Positions 43,886 to 52,180 of a DNA stretch of 64,000 nucleotides are shown here, piece after piece. Below the pieces are notes generated by a model. It was not told the origin of the DNA. It saw only the letters and a list, made by a program, of their open reading frames with translations, and did no database searches. How positions within the stretch are numbered: position 1 is the stretch's first letter; every line of letters starts with the position of its first letter. Where the stretch lies: NCBI GenBank assembly GCA_964543295.1, contig CAZIXA010000010.1, forward strand, positions 1 to 64,000, given 5' to 3'. Position numbers and translations under genes: made by a program. The stretch is from AE-B3B sp964543295. GTDB lineage: Bacteria; Aerophobota; Aerophobia; Aerophobales; AE-B3A.

Positions 43886-44388
43886 GTATCAGCCTCCTTA
43901 TCCAGTTCAAATTCTCTGTGAATAATTCTTACTGCCCGTTTTCCTTCTCTTTTTTTAACCGCACAAGAAATCTTTATCTCTGAGGTGCTTATCATATCAA
44001 TGTTTATTCCTTCTCTACCCAGAGCAGTGAACATACGAGCAGCTACCCCCGGGTGAGACTGCATCCCTGCCCCTACTAAGGAAACTTTGGCCATATCTGA
44101 ATCGTAAATTACTTCTTTAACTTCGATCTTTTGCTTTATCTTTCCCATAACTTCCTTAACGTCGTTCAAATCTCCTTCTTCTACGGTGAAGGAGATATCA
44201 TTGGTTCCTTCTTTCGCACTACTCTGTACGATCATATCAACATTGATGTTTGCCTCAGCCAATCCTTTAAATATGAAACCCGCCATCCCAGGCTGATCTG
44301 GTACTTGTTTAATAGTTACCTTGGCCTCTTTTTCATTAAGAACAATCCCTGAGACGATAAAACGTTCCATAGATTCTTCTTCACTCAA
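43882..44388 (-). CDS. lysC: Aspartate kinase, C-terminal ACT (regulatory) part
   Basis: 168 residues with two ACT domains: SMERFIVSGIVLNEKEAKVT, GLAEANINVDMIVQSS, then KVSLVGAGMQSHPGVAARMF and REGINIDMISTSEIKIS. In most bacteria this continues the kinase chain. Here it lies in a +1 frame relative to the catalytic part. A TTG at 44388 preceded by AAAAGGAGGGG (about 8 bases upstream) could start it as a separate chain, as Bacillus makes an internal beta subunit. Reading GAG, skipping T of the TGA and going on with GAA would give GTIIE-EEESMERF, the normal sequence. Split gene, programmed shift and indel error are all possible. Confidence 0.85.
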   Translation of the reverse strand: MSEEESMERFIVSGIVLNEKEAKVTIKQVPDQPGMAGFIFKGLAEANINVDMIVQSSAKEGTNDISFTVEEGDLNDVKEVMGKIKQKIEVKEVIYDSDMAKVSLVGAGMQSHPGVAARMFTALGREGINIDMISTSEIKISCAVKKREGKRAVRIIHREFELDKEADT

Positions 44389-45106
44389 TTATTGTCCCCT
44401 CCTTTTGGTTAAAGCTGGAACGAGTATGCAATCGAACTCCATACTTTTTGGCTATTTCTACCGCTCGTAGATGGATGACCTGCGCACCTCCACTGGCTAG
44501 TTCCAGCATCTCTTCATAGGAGATGCGGACAAGTTTCCTAGCCTGAGGAACTATTTGAGGGTCAGCCGTATATACACCTTCCACATCGCTGTAAATCTCG
44601 CAAAGGTCAGCTTTCAAAGCAGCCGCCAGAGCTACGGCGGTAATATCCGAACCTCCTCTCCCCAAGGTAGTGATATCATTTTTGAGGGTAGTTCCCTGGT
44701 AGCCAGCTACTACGATGATTTTCCCCTTTCTTAGTTGCTCGAGGATCCTTCTGGTTTCAATTCTTTGAATGCGAGCCCTGGTGTGAGCCTCATCGGTAAT
44801 TATCCGCACCTGAGGTCCGCTAAAGGCGATGGCGGATTCTCCCAACCCATGAAGAGCCATGGTTAGTAAAGCACAGGAAACCATTTCTCCACTGGAAAGA
44901 AGTAAGTCTAGTTCCCTTTTCGGGGGATACGGGTTAATCCGGTGGGCAAGATTAAGTAACTTATCGGTAGTGTCTCCCATAGCTGAGACAACCGCTACTA
45001 CTCTTTTTCCCTTCCTTTTTACTCCTATTATCCTTTCAGCAACCGCTTTAATCCTCTGTGGACAACTTAGTGAACTCCCCCCATATTTTTGCACCACCAG
45101 AGACAA
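44381..45106 (-). CDS. lysC: Aspartate kinase, catalytic part
   Basis: 241 residues covering the whole amino acid kinase domain: VVQKYGGSSLSCPQR at the N terminus, VVSAMGDTTDKLL, LLSSGEMVSCALL, VAGYQGTTLKNDITTLGRGG, DLCEIYSDVEGVYTADP and ending at RSSFNQKEGTIIE. It phosphorylates aspartate, first step to lysine, DAP, Thr and Met. The TTG start follows AGAGGAAGAAA, 13 bases after pncB. The stop TGA falls exactly where the ACT domains normally follow, with an 8-base overlap to the next frame. Confidence 0.9.
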   Translation of the reverse strand: MSLVVQKYGGSSLSCPQRIKAVAERIIGVKRKGKRVVAVVSAMGDTTDKLLNLAHRINPYPPKRELDLLLSSGEMVSCALLTMALHGLGESAIAFSGPQVRIITDEAHTRARIQRIETRRILEQLRKGKIIVVAGYQGTTLKNDITTLGRGGSDITAVALAAALKADLCEIYSDVEGVYTADPQIVPQARKLVRISYEEMLELASGGAQVIHLRAVEIAKKYGVRLHTRSSFNQKEGTIIE

Positions 45107-45119
45107 TTTCTTCCTCTTC

Positions 45120-46298
45120 TTAACCTCTAGGCTCCTCCAGAAATGAAGGAATTTTTTCTAGTTGTTCAAGCACGTATTGTCTAATTTTTTGCGGAGAAGA
45201 AAGATCCTTGATGAGCTTACCTTCTTTGATTATAGGCTTCAAAAGAGGGACAAATTCCCCTCCGCAGCTACATTTTGCTACCGTCTCCTCAAAAGGAAGA
45301 ATTAGACGAGTACGACAAGAGGAACATTGCCAGAGTTGTTTTTTTGCGGAACGCTTCCCCTTTTTAGAAAAAGGCTTTCCTTCAATCTCTACGATGTCTA
45401 ATGAAAAATCTATCACTGGAGCATTGCTTATCCAGGTACCTACTCCAAAGCTATCAACCACCCCTCGTAGTTCTTGAATTTTCTTCTCATTGATCCCCCC
45501 CGAGACCAGAAGTTTTACTTTCTTGAATCCCCTTAAGTTTAGTTCCCATCTTACCTCCTCTAAGAGTTTCAAAAGATCTCCTCTCCTCGAAGGAGGCGTA
45601 TCCAGTCTCACACCAAAAAGGTTTTTACCCAGCCCCTCGGCAACTCTCAGGGCTTCGAATTTTTCATCTGCTAAGGTATCTATAAGTGCCACTCGCCTCA
45701 CTCTGGGTTCGATGACCTCATGGAACATTCGGGTGGCTTCTAAGGTGTCTCCTACCAGCAAAATGAGGGCGTGGGGAATAGTTCCTATGGGCTCCTCTCC
45801 TAAATCTTGGGCACTTTTATTTACAGATACGCCATCACATCCCCCGATGAAAGAAGCCCTGTCTATCATGGGGGTTATTCCAGGATGCATTCGCCTGGCC
45901 CCAAAATGGATAATAGATTTGCCATCGGCGGCTTTTTTACAGCGGGCAGCCCGGGTAGCTACTCCCGAGGCCTGACAAATAAGGCCCAGAAGGGGAGTCT
46001 CATAGCACGCAAAATCACTGTAATTTCCCTCTATAAACAAAACAGGTTCAAAGGAATGAAACAGACTCCCCTCAGGCAAACTCCAGAGATCGATCTTTAG
46101 TCCCTTAAGAAGATATGCTATCTCATCCAGACCTGCTAAAACTGCCCAGGGATAATCCAAGGGAAGACTCCGTGCCCTTACCTCTGCCGTAACCTTTTTA
46201 TCTATATGCTTGGCTTTAAGAACCCTTACCGCTCTCTCAAAATAAATATCGGTGATCTTTCCCTTCTTAATATCATCAGGATCAGCAAGGTGGAACAC
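45120..46298 (-). CDS. pncB: Nicotinate phosphoribosyltransferase
   Basis: 392 residues. Family marks: FHLADPDDIKKGKITDIYF at the start, EPVLFIEGNYSDFACYETPL, HFGARRMHPGITPMIDRASF and VSGGINEKKIQEL. It salvages nicotinate to NAD. A short zinc-ribbon-like tail (CSSCRTRLILPFEE then KCSCGG) follows the enzyme domain near residue 330-355, seen in some archaeal-type members. GTG start after GGAGGTGAG. It leads the lysC-asd-ribD operon. Confidence 0.9.
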   Translation of the reverse strand: MFHLADPDDIKKGKITDIYFERAVRVLKAKHIDKKVTAEVRARSLPLDYPWAVLAGLDEIAYLLKGLKIDLWSLPEGSLFHSFEPVLFIEGNYSDFACYETPLLGLICQASGVATRAARCKKAADGKSIIHFGARRMHPGITPMIDRASFIGGCDGVSVNKSAQDLGEEPIGTIPHALILLVGDTLEATRMFHEVIEPRVRRVALIDTLADEKFEALRVAEGLGKNLFGVRLDTPPSRRGDLLKLLEEVRWELNLRGFKKVKLLVSGGINEKKIQELRGVVDSFGVGTWISNAPVIDFSLDIVEIEGKPFSKKGKRSAKKQLWQCSSCRTRLILPFEETVAKCSCGGEFVPLLKPIIKEGKLIKDLSSPQKIRQYVLEQLEKIPSFLEEPRG

Positions 46299-46381
46299 TG
46301 TTTATCTCACCTCCGACTTACAACCATTTTATTGAAAAGCAACAGTTTAGTTTTTCTAAAATTTTCCTCTTTTCCGCCATT

Positions 46382-46434
46382 AGTAAGCATTCAGCCATCA
46401 GTAAATTGCTGAAAGCTGATAACTGAATACTTTT
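46382..46434. repeat. Short palindromic element (family C)
   Basis: AGTAAGCATTCAGCCATCAG and the right end, which reversed reads AAAGTATTCAGTTATCAG, form a hairpin of about 17 pairs. The rest of 46299-46678 has no gene I can support. Confidence 0.5.
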
Positions 46435-46678
46435 GAATATGTGATGTTTTAGAAAATCTTACCTATTCTGTTGAAAAGTCTGCAGGTCTCACAATTTCTG
46501 CTTATCATAATAGCTCCATCTGAAAAGTCAACTCTTCGCTCCGGTAATCAGGCTTTTTGTGAGAAGGATGGTCAGACTGCTCTATACATCGGGTCCCCCC
46601 TTGGTGAAGGTGTGAGACCATTAAACATTTCACTTCTTAAGGAAGGTAACTTTTGGGGCTAGTGAACAAAGACCTAGG

Positions 46679-46903
46679 CTATTTTATGAGTTGGATCAGG
46701 CCTTTTCTTACCATCATGACTCCGATTACAGCCAGAAATAGACTGAATACCTTAGAGATAGCTCTTGATCCAGCCTTTCCCAGAACTTTCATTAGCAGTG
46801 GTTTCATCCCCTCGGTCAAAGAAAGAAATATGGGAAGAACTCCAAAGGCATCAACAGCTACAAATATGGGAATGAACGAAAGAAGAAGAGATTTTAGAAA
46901 CAT
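46679..46903 (-). pseudogene. marC relic with internal in-frame deletion
   Basis: 74 codons, ATG after AAGGAGAAAGT. Residues 1-35 match the N terminus and 36-74 the C terminus of the full MarC at 57158-57736; about 118 central residues are missing. The two flanks are about 10 percent diverged at the DNA level, so this is an old paralogue and not a recent copy. The retained parts would give two or three membrane helices, and the frame is open. It is probably non-functional as a MarC transporter but could still be translated. Confidence 0.75.
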
Positions 46904-46996
46904 ACTTTCTCCTTGTAACTACTTTTTCTTTCGGGAAAAAGCACATGACATTTTTTGGGAATGTCCAGTGCCCATTTTATAGTTGACTCATTGACG

Positions 46997-48481
46997 CTAC
47001 CTTTTTCTTTTGTGGCTGATTCGAACGATCGAAAAAGGAAACTGGGTCAGGTAGCGAAGTCCACCGACAGTTGAAAGACTTCTTGTGCCTCTTCGTACCT
47101 CTGCAATGAGTTCATGAAGCACAATTTTCTCCTTGACCTCTCCAATCTCTTTTACCATAGCCAATCGGTGGATAGAGTACCAGCCGATTAAAAATGCGAA
47201 AAAGAAAAAGAAATCCCACTGTTGAAGGTTAAGTGTGTAAAAAACGAGTTCTCTTTCTGGATCTACCCACTTGAGAGTCCAGGAAAGTTGACGTTCGGCA
47301 AAGAAGTCGGCAAGCCTACCGCCTAAAATTGGGGCAATACCCGCTGCTATGGAAGTAATAATATTTCTGGCAGCCAAGTAGGCAGTTGCCTCTCCCTTAG
47401 GGGCTAATTTGAGCCCGATGTTTGCTGAGGCCAGATTTACCCCTGCAGTGGAAATACCCATAAGGATGTGTATAGTAACCAATAAAGGTATAGTTAGTAT
47501 ATATTTCTCGGGCATAGTGGTGAAACTCCACGCGAGAATGCATCCGATAAATAAGGGGCCACTCACACCAAGCACCGATTTGTTACTGAAACGATCGGAG
47601 AATTTTCCCCAGATTCGAAAAAAAACAAGACTCATCAGCTGACTTACTACTGCAAGAATAATAATAAAGGAGATGTCCAATTGCAACCTTTTAAGCATGT
47701 ACACGGTAAAAAAGGGAGCAGCTAAGTTAACCGCAAAACTCCAGGAACTTGAAAACATAATAAGATTTTTGAAATTGACATCCTTAAATGGCTGTAGGAT
47801 CGATTTGAGAAACTTTAGTTTTGCTTTGGTAAGGCTCATACGAGGCTCGGGTATGCTGCTAATGAAGTAAACGCCAAGCATACCTACCAGGGATCCGAGT
47901 AAAAAAAGGATCGAATAGCCCTGCAGCTCATAATGAGAGAATAGCTTTTTCCAAAAGTCAATGTAAACTCCAGCAGCCAGGCTGACAACAATACCCAACG
48001 CTGTAGCCAAACTCATTCGTCTGGCAAAAAAAACTCCCAATCGGTCTTGTGGCACAAGATCACGCATCCAGGAGTTCCAACTGGTTCCTCCAACTGCAGC
48101 AAATGCTGAATGGAGGAAAAGTGCAGCAATGAGAAATGAGAGTCTTTTTTCAACAGAGACTAAGAACGGGATCAAGGCAACTACTAACCAGAATAGTCTG
48201 CTCACAGCCGATGCGTACACACTAATTGCTCGTCTATTCCGTACTTTCTCAACTAAATGAATCGAAGGAATTTGAATCAGCTGCATCAAGGGAGGAATAG
48301 CCGCTAAGAGCCCAATTACCAGATTAGAAGCTCCGAGTTTCAAGGCAAAGGCAACCAGGAAGGCGCCTCCTGTCAAGGTTACCATCGTTTGTGAGGTTAA
48401 ACCATCCTTTATAATGGCTTTAAGACCGGATTGAATTTCTTCTTCCGCTAAAGTCTCTTTAACTGGAAATCTCATCTTCAA
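46997..48481 (-). CDS. MFS transporter
   Basis: 494 residues, about twelve membrane helices. A cytoplasmic helix of about 35 residues precedes the first membrane segment (MVTLTGGAFLVAFALKLGAS). Mid-loop and repeat signatures include SWNSWMRDLVPQDRLGVFFARR between TM4 and TM5 and RIWGKFSDRFSNKSVLG between TM8 and TM9. The substrate is unknown. The codon at 48481 is TTG; the ATG two codons later is equally possible. The extra C-terminal tail (EVRRGTRSLSTVGGLRYL) is unusual but not recognisable. Confidence 0.8.
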   Translation of the reverse strand: MKMRFPVKETLAEEEIQSGLKAIIKDGLTSQTMVTLTGGAFLVAFALKLGASNLVIGLLAAIPPLMQLIQIPSIHLVEKVRNRRAISVYASAVSRLFWLVVALIPFLVSVEKRLSFLIAALFLHSAFAAVGGTSWNSWMRDLVPQDRLGVFFARRMSLATALGIVVSLAAGVYIDFWKKLFSHYELQGYSILFLLGSLVGMLGVYFISSIPEPRMSLTKAKLKFLKSILQPFKDVNFKNLIMFSSSWSFAVNLAAPFFTVYMLKRLQLDISFIIILAVVSQLMSLVFFRIWGKFSDRFSNKSVLGVSGPLFIGCILAWSFTTMPEKYILTIPLLVTIHILMGISTAGVNLASANIGLKLAPKGEATAYLAARNIITSIAAGIAPILGGRLADFFAERQLSWTLKWVDPERELVFYTLNLQQWDFFFFFAFLIGWYSIHRLAMVKEIGEVKEKIVLHELIAEVRRGTRSLSTVGGLRYLTQFPFSIVRISHKRKR

Positions 48482-48579
48482 TGCTCTTGAAACTGAGGAA
48501 AAGCCGCATAAAAATTTAAGAGAACTAGGGATCTTACCTAGGCTGTCTCTCTCATTTCTGTATTTTATTATTCAGCTTT

Positions 48580-49644
48580 TCATAACCACTTTTTTCTCCT
48601 AGAATAAACGAACATCGAGATACCTAAAGCAGCCATCACAAGTAAAACGATAGGATAGCCCCACCGCCACCCAAGTTCTGGCATATATTCAAAATTCATT
48701 CCATAAATGCCTGCTATAAGAGTCAAAGGCATAAATATTGTAGCAGTAATCGTTAATACTTTCATAATTTGGTTCATTCTATTGCTGACGCTTGAAAGAT
48801 AAATATCAAGCGTTCCGGAAAGTATATCCCGGGAAGTCTCTATGGTGTCAATTACTTGAATGATGTGATCATAAACATCTCTTAAGTATACGCCGGTAGA
48901 TTCATTAATAAGTGTTGATTCTCCTCTTTCCAGACGATTGACTACCTCCCTTAAAGGCCAGACCGATTTACGCAAAAATATCATCTCTCTTTTTAAATGG
49001 TGAATAGCCTGTAGGGTTTCTGGTGTTGGATTGGTGACTAACTCTTCTTCCATAGATTCTATCTTTTCTCCCAGTTTTTCTAGGCTTATAAAATAGTTAT
49101 CGACGATTGCATCTATCAAAGTGTAGGTAAGATAATCAGCTCTCATTTTTCTTGTGCGTCCTTTCCCACTTCTAAGTCTTTCTCTGATGGGGTTAAAGAC
49201 ATCTCCTTCCCTTTCCTGGAAAGAAATCACAAAGTTTGTACCCAGAATCAGACTCACTTGCTCTACCTGAGTTTCGTCCGCTTTCTCATTATAATAAAGC
49301 ATTTTTAAAACGATAAAGAGATAATCTTCAAAATCCTCTATTTTCGGACGTTGTTCGGTATTTACGATGTCTTCTAAAGTTAGTGAATGCAGGTCAAAAT
49401 ATTTTCCGATTTTTTCGATAATCTCCAGATCGTGAATTCCATCGATGTTAATCCAGGTTACCGTTGGCTTATCCTTAAAGGGAAAACCTTCCTCAATTCT
49501 TTTTATTTGCTTCTCTTCAAAATTGGTTTCATCGTAGTCAATGATGCTAATCCTTACCTTCTCGGTCTTTTTCTCTCCTATATGGACTAGAGTCCCTGGA
49601 GGAAGACCGGCCTTTTTCGATCTTTTCTTAATGAATCTGGGCAT
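48580..49644 (-). CDS. corA: CorA-type magnesium/cobalt channel
   Basis: 354 residues. The long cytoplasmic funnel domain contains WINIDGIHDLEIIEKIGKYF and EQVSLILGTNFVISFQE. Two C-terminal membrane helices flank the signature YGMNFEYMPEL near residue 315. A pentameric Mg2+ channel of the inner membrane. The start ATG follows GGGGGGTGA. The 220-base leader carries several stable hairpins (49660-49860), making metal-responsive control likely. Confidence 0.93.
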   Translation of the reverse strand: MPRFIKKRSKKAGLPPGTLVHIGEKKTEKVRISIIDYDETNFEEKQIKRIEEGFPFKDKPTVTWINIDGIHDLEIIEKIGKYFDLHSLTLEDIVNTEQRPKIEDFEDYLFIVLKMLYYNEKADETQVEQVSLILGTNFVISFQEREGDVFNPIRERLRSGKGRTRKMRADYLTYTLIDAIVDNYFISLEKLGEKIESMEEELVTNPTPETLQAIHHLKREMIFLRKSVWPLREVVNRLERGESTLINESTGVYLRDVYDHIIQVIDTIETSRDILSGTLDIYLSSVSNRMNQIMKVLTITATIFMPLTLIAGIYGMNFEYMPELGWRWGYPIVLLVMAALGISMFVYSRRKKWL

Positions 49645-49649
49645 TATAA

Positions 49650-49860
49650 TTCACCCCCCGCCGAGTAATATAGTAGATAACAGTACGGGTGCAAAAGAAA
49701 TTCTCCGTAAGCAGAATTTGGAGAAACCTTTGATTTCCCTTTTGTTCGCTGTTAGCCGAAGCCACTGGTAGTCAGCCTTTGCTATCCATAGAGCCATCTC
49801 AACCCGTTAGGCCAGCCTTGATCCGACATCTCAAGGATGGAACGATCTCGTATTCCTCAT
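49650..49860 (-). promoter_or_regulatory. Structured leader of corA, possible riboswitch
   Basis: On the minus strand CCTTGA pairs with TCAAGG (9-base loop). Then GCTG and CAGC enclose a TGGC-TTCG-GCTA stem closed by a UUCG tetraloop, with an 8-base one-sided bulge. Farther on TTCTCC pairs with GGAGAA. It does not match the M-box pattern as I remember it. A metal-sensing or other cis-regulatory RNA is plausible. Confidence 0.4.
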
Positions 49861-49866
49861 CGCTCC

Positions 49867-50025
49867 TTACTCCCTTCTTCTTTGCTTCTCTTCAATTTCT
49901 TTAAATCTTTTGCAGTTCTCAACGGTCTCCAGACTCAGGTCAAGAAAAATGGGGTCACATCTGCCGTCTCCATACAATTCACAACGAACACATTTCTTAC
50001 GTACAGCATCTTTTAGTCTTTTCAT
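49867..50025 (-). CDS. Small cysteine-rich protein
   Basis: 52 residues from ATG 50025, behind GAGGTGAGGGAAAA. Four cysteines lie in KKCVRCELYGDGRCDP and ENCKRF, a possible metal or Fe-S site. The C terminus is charged. No family is recognised. It starts inside the tail region behind the methyltransferase/ATP-grasp gene (39 bases after it) and ends upstream of the corA leader. Confidence 0.55.
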   Translation of the reverse strand: MKRLKDAVRKKCVRCELYGDGRCDPIFLDLSLETVENCKRFKEIEEKQRRRE

Positions 50026-50063
50026 TTTTCCCTCACCTCCCTGCTCCTCTCCATGGTAAAAAC

Positions 50064-52040
50064 TCAAAGCAATTGGTTTTTCTCAAATTCAGCCTCACCT
50101 GAAAGTTTTAACCTTTGCTCAGCAGCCTGCAAGATCATTTTCAGCATTTCACCATACAAAATTCCTGCAATTTTTGCCATCCTGGCAAGATGACCATCCC
50201 AGCACCAACCCGGGTTGGGATTCACCTCAAGGAGTTTTGGACTACCTTCTGGATCAAGCCTCCAGTCAAATCGGCAGTAATCCCGGCATTCAAGCCGTTC
50301 AAATAGTTTTGAGCAACATTCAACAATGAATTTTCCCGTTTCCTCAGGTAGTTCTGCTGCAATAGAACCGAGGTTCCAGTACGGGGAATCAGGGAGCCAT
50401 TTGGCCTCGTAGCCACAGATTTTTGGAAATCCCTCTGGAAGGAGCGAGTAATCCTCTTCGGTAGTGGGCAAAACAGTATAAGCCTCGGGAGAATTACCAA
50501 TGATACCCACAGTTAAATCTTTTCCGGTAAGGAATTCCTCAACAAGAATGGGTTTATCATAGCCAAATTTTTCTCGTATTTCGGAAATGGCATTCATGAG
50601 CTGCTCAATACTAGATGCTACACTCCTTTGGGTGATCCCAAAACTGGAATCCCCGAAGTTTGGCTTTACGATAACAGGAAAATCAAATGGAAGTTCAAAA
50701 GTTGTATCTTCTGGCTTGATGAAAAAGGATTCAGGTACAGGAATTCCCATCTCCTTGGCGATGCCACGCACCAATGATTTGTCGTAGCAGTAAGCAAGAC
50801 ATTGAGGTCCAGCTCCTGTGTATGGAATTCTCAATATGTCCAGTAAAGCTGGCACATGGAGTTCTTTTGTCCCATCATTGGAATACCCTTCATCACATAG
50901 ATTCAAGATGAGGTCCAATTTGCCTTTTTCTTGGAGTTTGATGAGGTCTTGAATTAGGGTATCGTGATTGGTAAGGTAGGTGAAGGAGTAATTTCCGGTC
51001 CGCTCCAGTTCTCTCAATGCGTCTTTCAGTTGATCCATGGTATAGAAGTCATCGTCATCAAAGATACCCAAAGGCTTCAGGGGATCGGATTTTGTGGGAT
51101 CACCAAGAACCACAACCACATTTGTTGAAATCCTTTTTGTCTTGACTTTTATTGGTGTCCACTCTTTACGGACTACAGTGGTTACAATGATTCGTCTTTC
51201 CATCATCCCCAAATCCTGATTCCGCTGTGGATCAGGCGATATCGTACCATCTATGGTAATGTCGTTGAATCCCGCAGTTTTCAAGAGTTCACTCAGACTC
51301 CGATGGGTGTAGAGTCTCTCAGCATAAAATTGATCCGTAATAATACCTTTTTCCACATGGGTAACCACTTCTCGTGAGATTAGACACTGTTTGTCCAATG
51401 AAAGGGAACGCTCCCGACAGACAAAACGCTTTTTGTCTATCCATTCCCAGGATCTCCTTTGAAAGTGGCCTTGCAAGTATTCCCCATCAGCAACATCAAT
51501 GAGAAGTCGTCCCCAGGGCTTGAGAACTCTGAAAACCTCTTTTAGAACTCTCAAGTCATCCTGAATCGTTTCAAAATAGCCAAAACTGTTCCCCAGTATC
51601 ATCACCACATCAAAGCTATCGGGTAAGTATGAGAGTTTCCGGGCATCCCCTTCCCTAAATCTAACACTCAGCCCTTCTTCTTTTGCTTGTGCTCTCGCTT
51701 TTTGAATGAGGTAGTGCGAGCGATCCAAACCCTCAACACTTTGGAACCCCCGCCTTGCCAGTTCAAGGCAATGCCGTCCCTGTCCACAACATAGGTCCAG
51801 AATTCCATCTTCTGGTGAGAGCCTGAGAGTTCTAAAGAATAAGTCAACTTCCTTCTTGGTGATGTCCTGATCGTCCACCACATCTCCGTCCGTTTTTAAG
51901 TAGATTGAATTGAAGATGCGCCGCCACCAATCGGGTTGCACGTGCTCTTCCAGATCGAGTACACGCCCAAGGCACCTGATGCCTTCTGTGCTGATCCTTC
52001 TCCTTTGCGGAGGTTCCGACGTAGATAATTTTTCTTTCAT
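50064..52040 (-). CDS. Methyltransferase fused to a D-Ala-D-Ala-ligase-like ATP-grasp enzyme
   Basis: 658 residues. Residues about 35-290 form a class I SAM methyltransferase (ILDLCCGQGRHCLELARRG at 80-98, FDVVMILGNSFGYFE at 143-157). Residues about 305-645 form an ATP-grasp ligase: LDLILNLCDEGYSNDG at 375-390, IVKPNFGDSSFGI at 457-469, LVEEFLTGKDLTVGI at 499-513 and LLEVNPNPGWCWDGHLARM at 603-621, with E605 and N607 as metal ligands. The ending differs from true Ddl, so the acceptor is probably another amino acid or amine. Start after AAGGAGGATAAAG. It follows the GT4, CDP-alcohol and ATP-grasp genes in one direction. Confidence 0.85.
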   Translation of the reverse strand: MKEKLSTSEPPQRRRISTEGIRCLGRVLDLEEHVQPDWWRRIFNSIYLKTDGDVVDDQDITKKEVDLFFRTLRLSPEDGILDLCCGQGRHCLELARRGFQSVEGLDRSHYLIQKARAQAKEEGLSVRFREGDARKLSYLPDSFDVVMILGNSFGYFETIQDDLRVLKEVFRVLKPWGRLLIDVADGEYLQGHFQRRSWEWIDKKRFVCRERSLSLDKQCLISREVVTHVEKGIITDQFYAERLYTHRSLSELLKTAGFNDITIDGTISPDPQRNQDLGMMERRIIVTTVVRKEWTPIKVKTKRISTNVVVVLGDPTKSDPLKPLGIFDDDDFYTMDQLKDALRELERTGNYSFTYLTNHDTLIQDLIKLQEKGKLDLILNLCDEGYSNDGTKELHVPALLDILRIPYTGAGPQCLAYCYDKSLVRGIAKEMGIPVPESFFIKPEDTTFELPFDFPVIVKPNFGDSSFGITQRSVASSIEQLMNAISEIREKFGYDKPILVEEFLTGKDLTVGIIGNSPEAYTVLPTTEEDYSLLPEGFPKICGYEAKWLPDSPYWNLGSIAAELPEETGKFIVECCSKLFERLECRDYCRFDWRLDPEGSPKLLEVNPNPGWCWDGHLARMAKIAGILYGEMLKMILQAAEQRLKLSGEAEFEKNQLL

Positions 52041-52180
52041 CTCTTTATCCTCCTTATGCTAAAATTGCCACAAATGTCTTACCTTAGCCAATGTCGCATT
52101 GTGCGCTTTATCGTTCTGTACCCGAGCATCTTAAAGAAGATAATTGCCTCTTTATTAAACTCCCAAACCTGTCTACGGGT

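Noticed and set aside
49650..49860. M-box (ykoK) magnesium riboswitch before corA
   Set aside because: The conserved start and end strings of the M-box as I know it are not present; only general hairpins support a structured leader.
49645..49866. tRNA gene in the corA leader
   Set aside because: No acceptor stem, anticodon loop or T-loop consensus can be formed.
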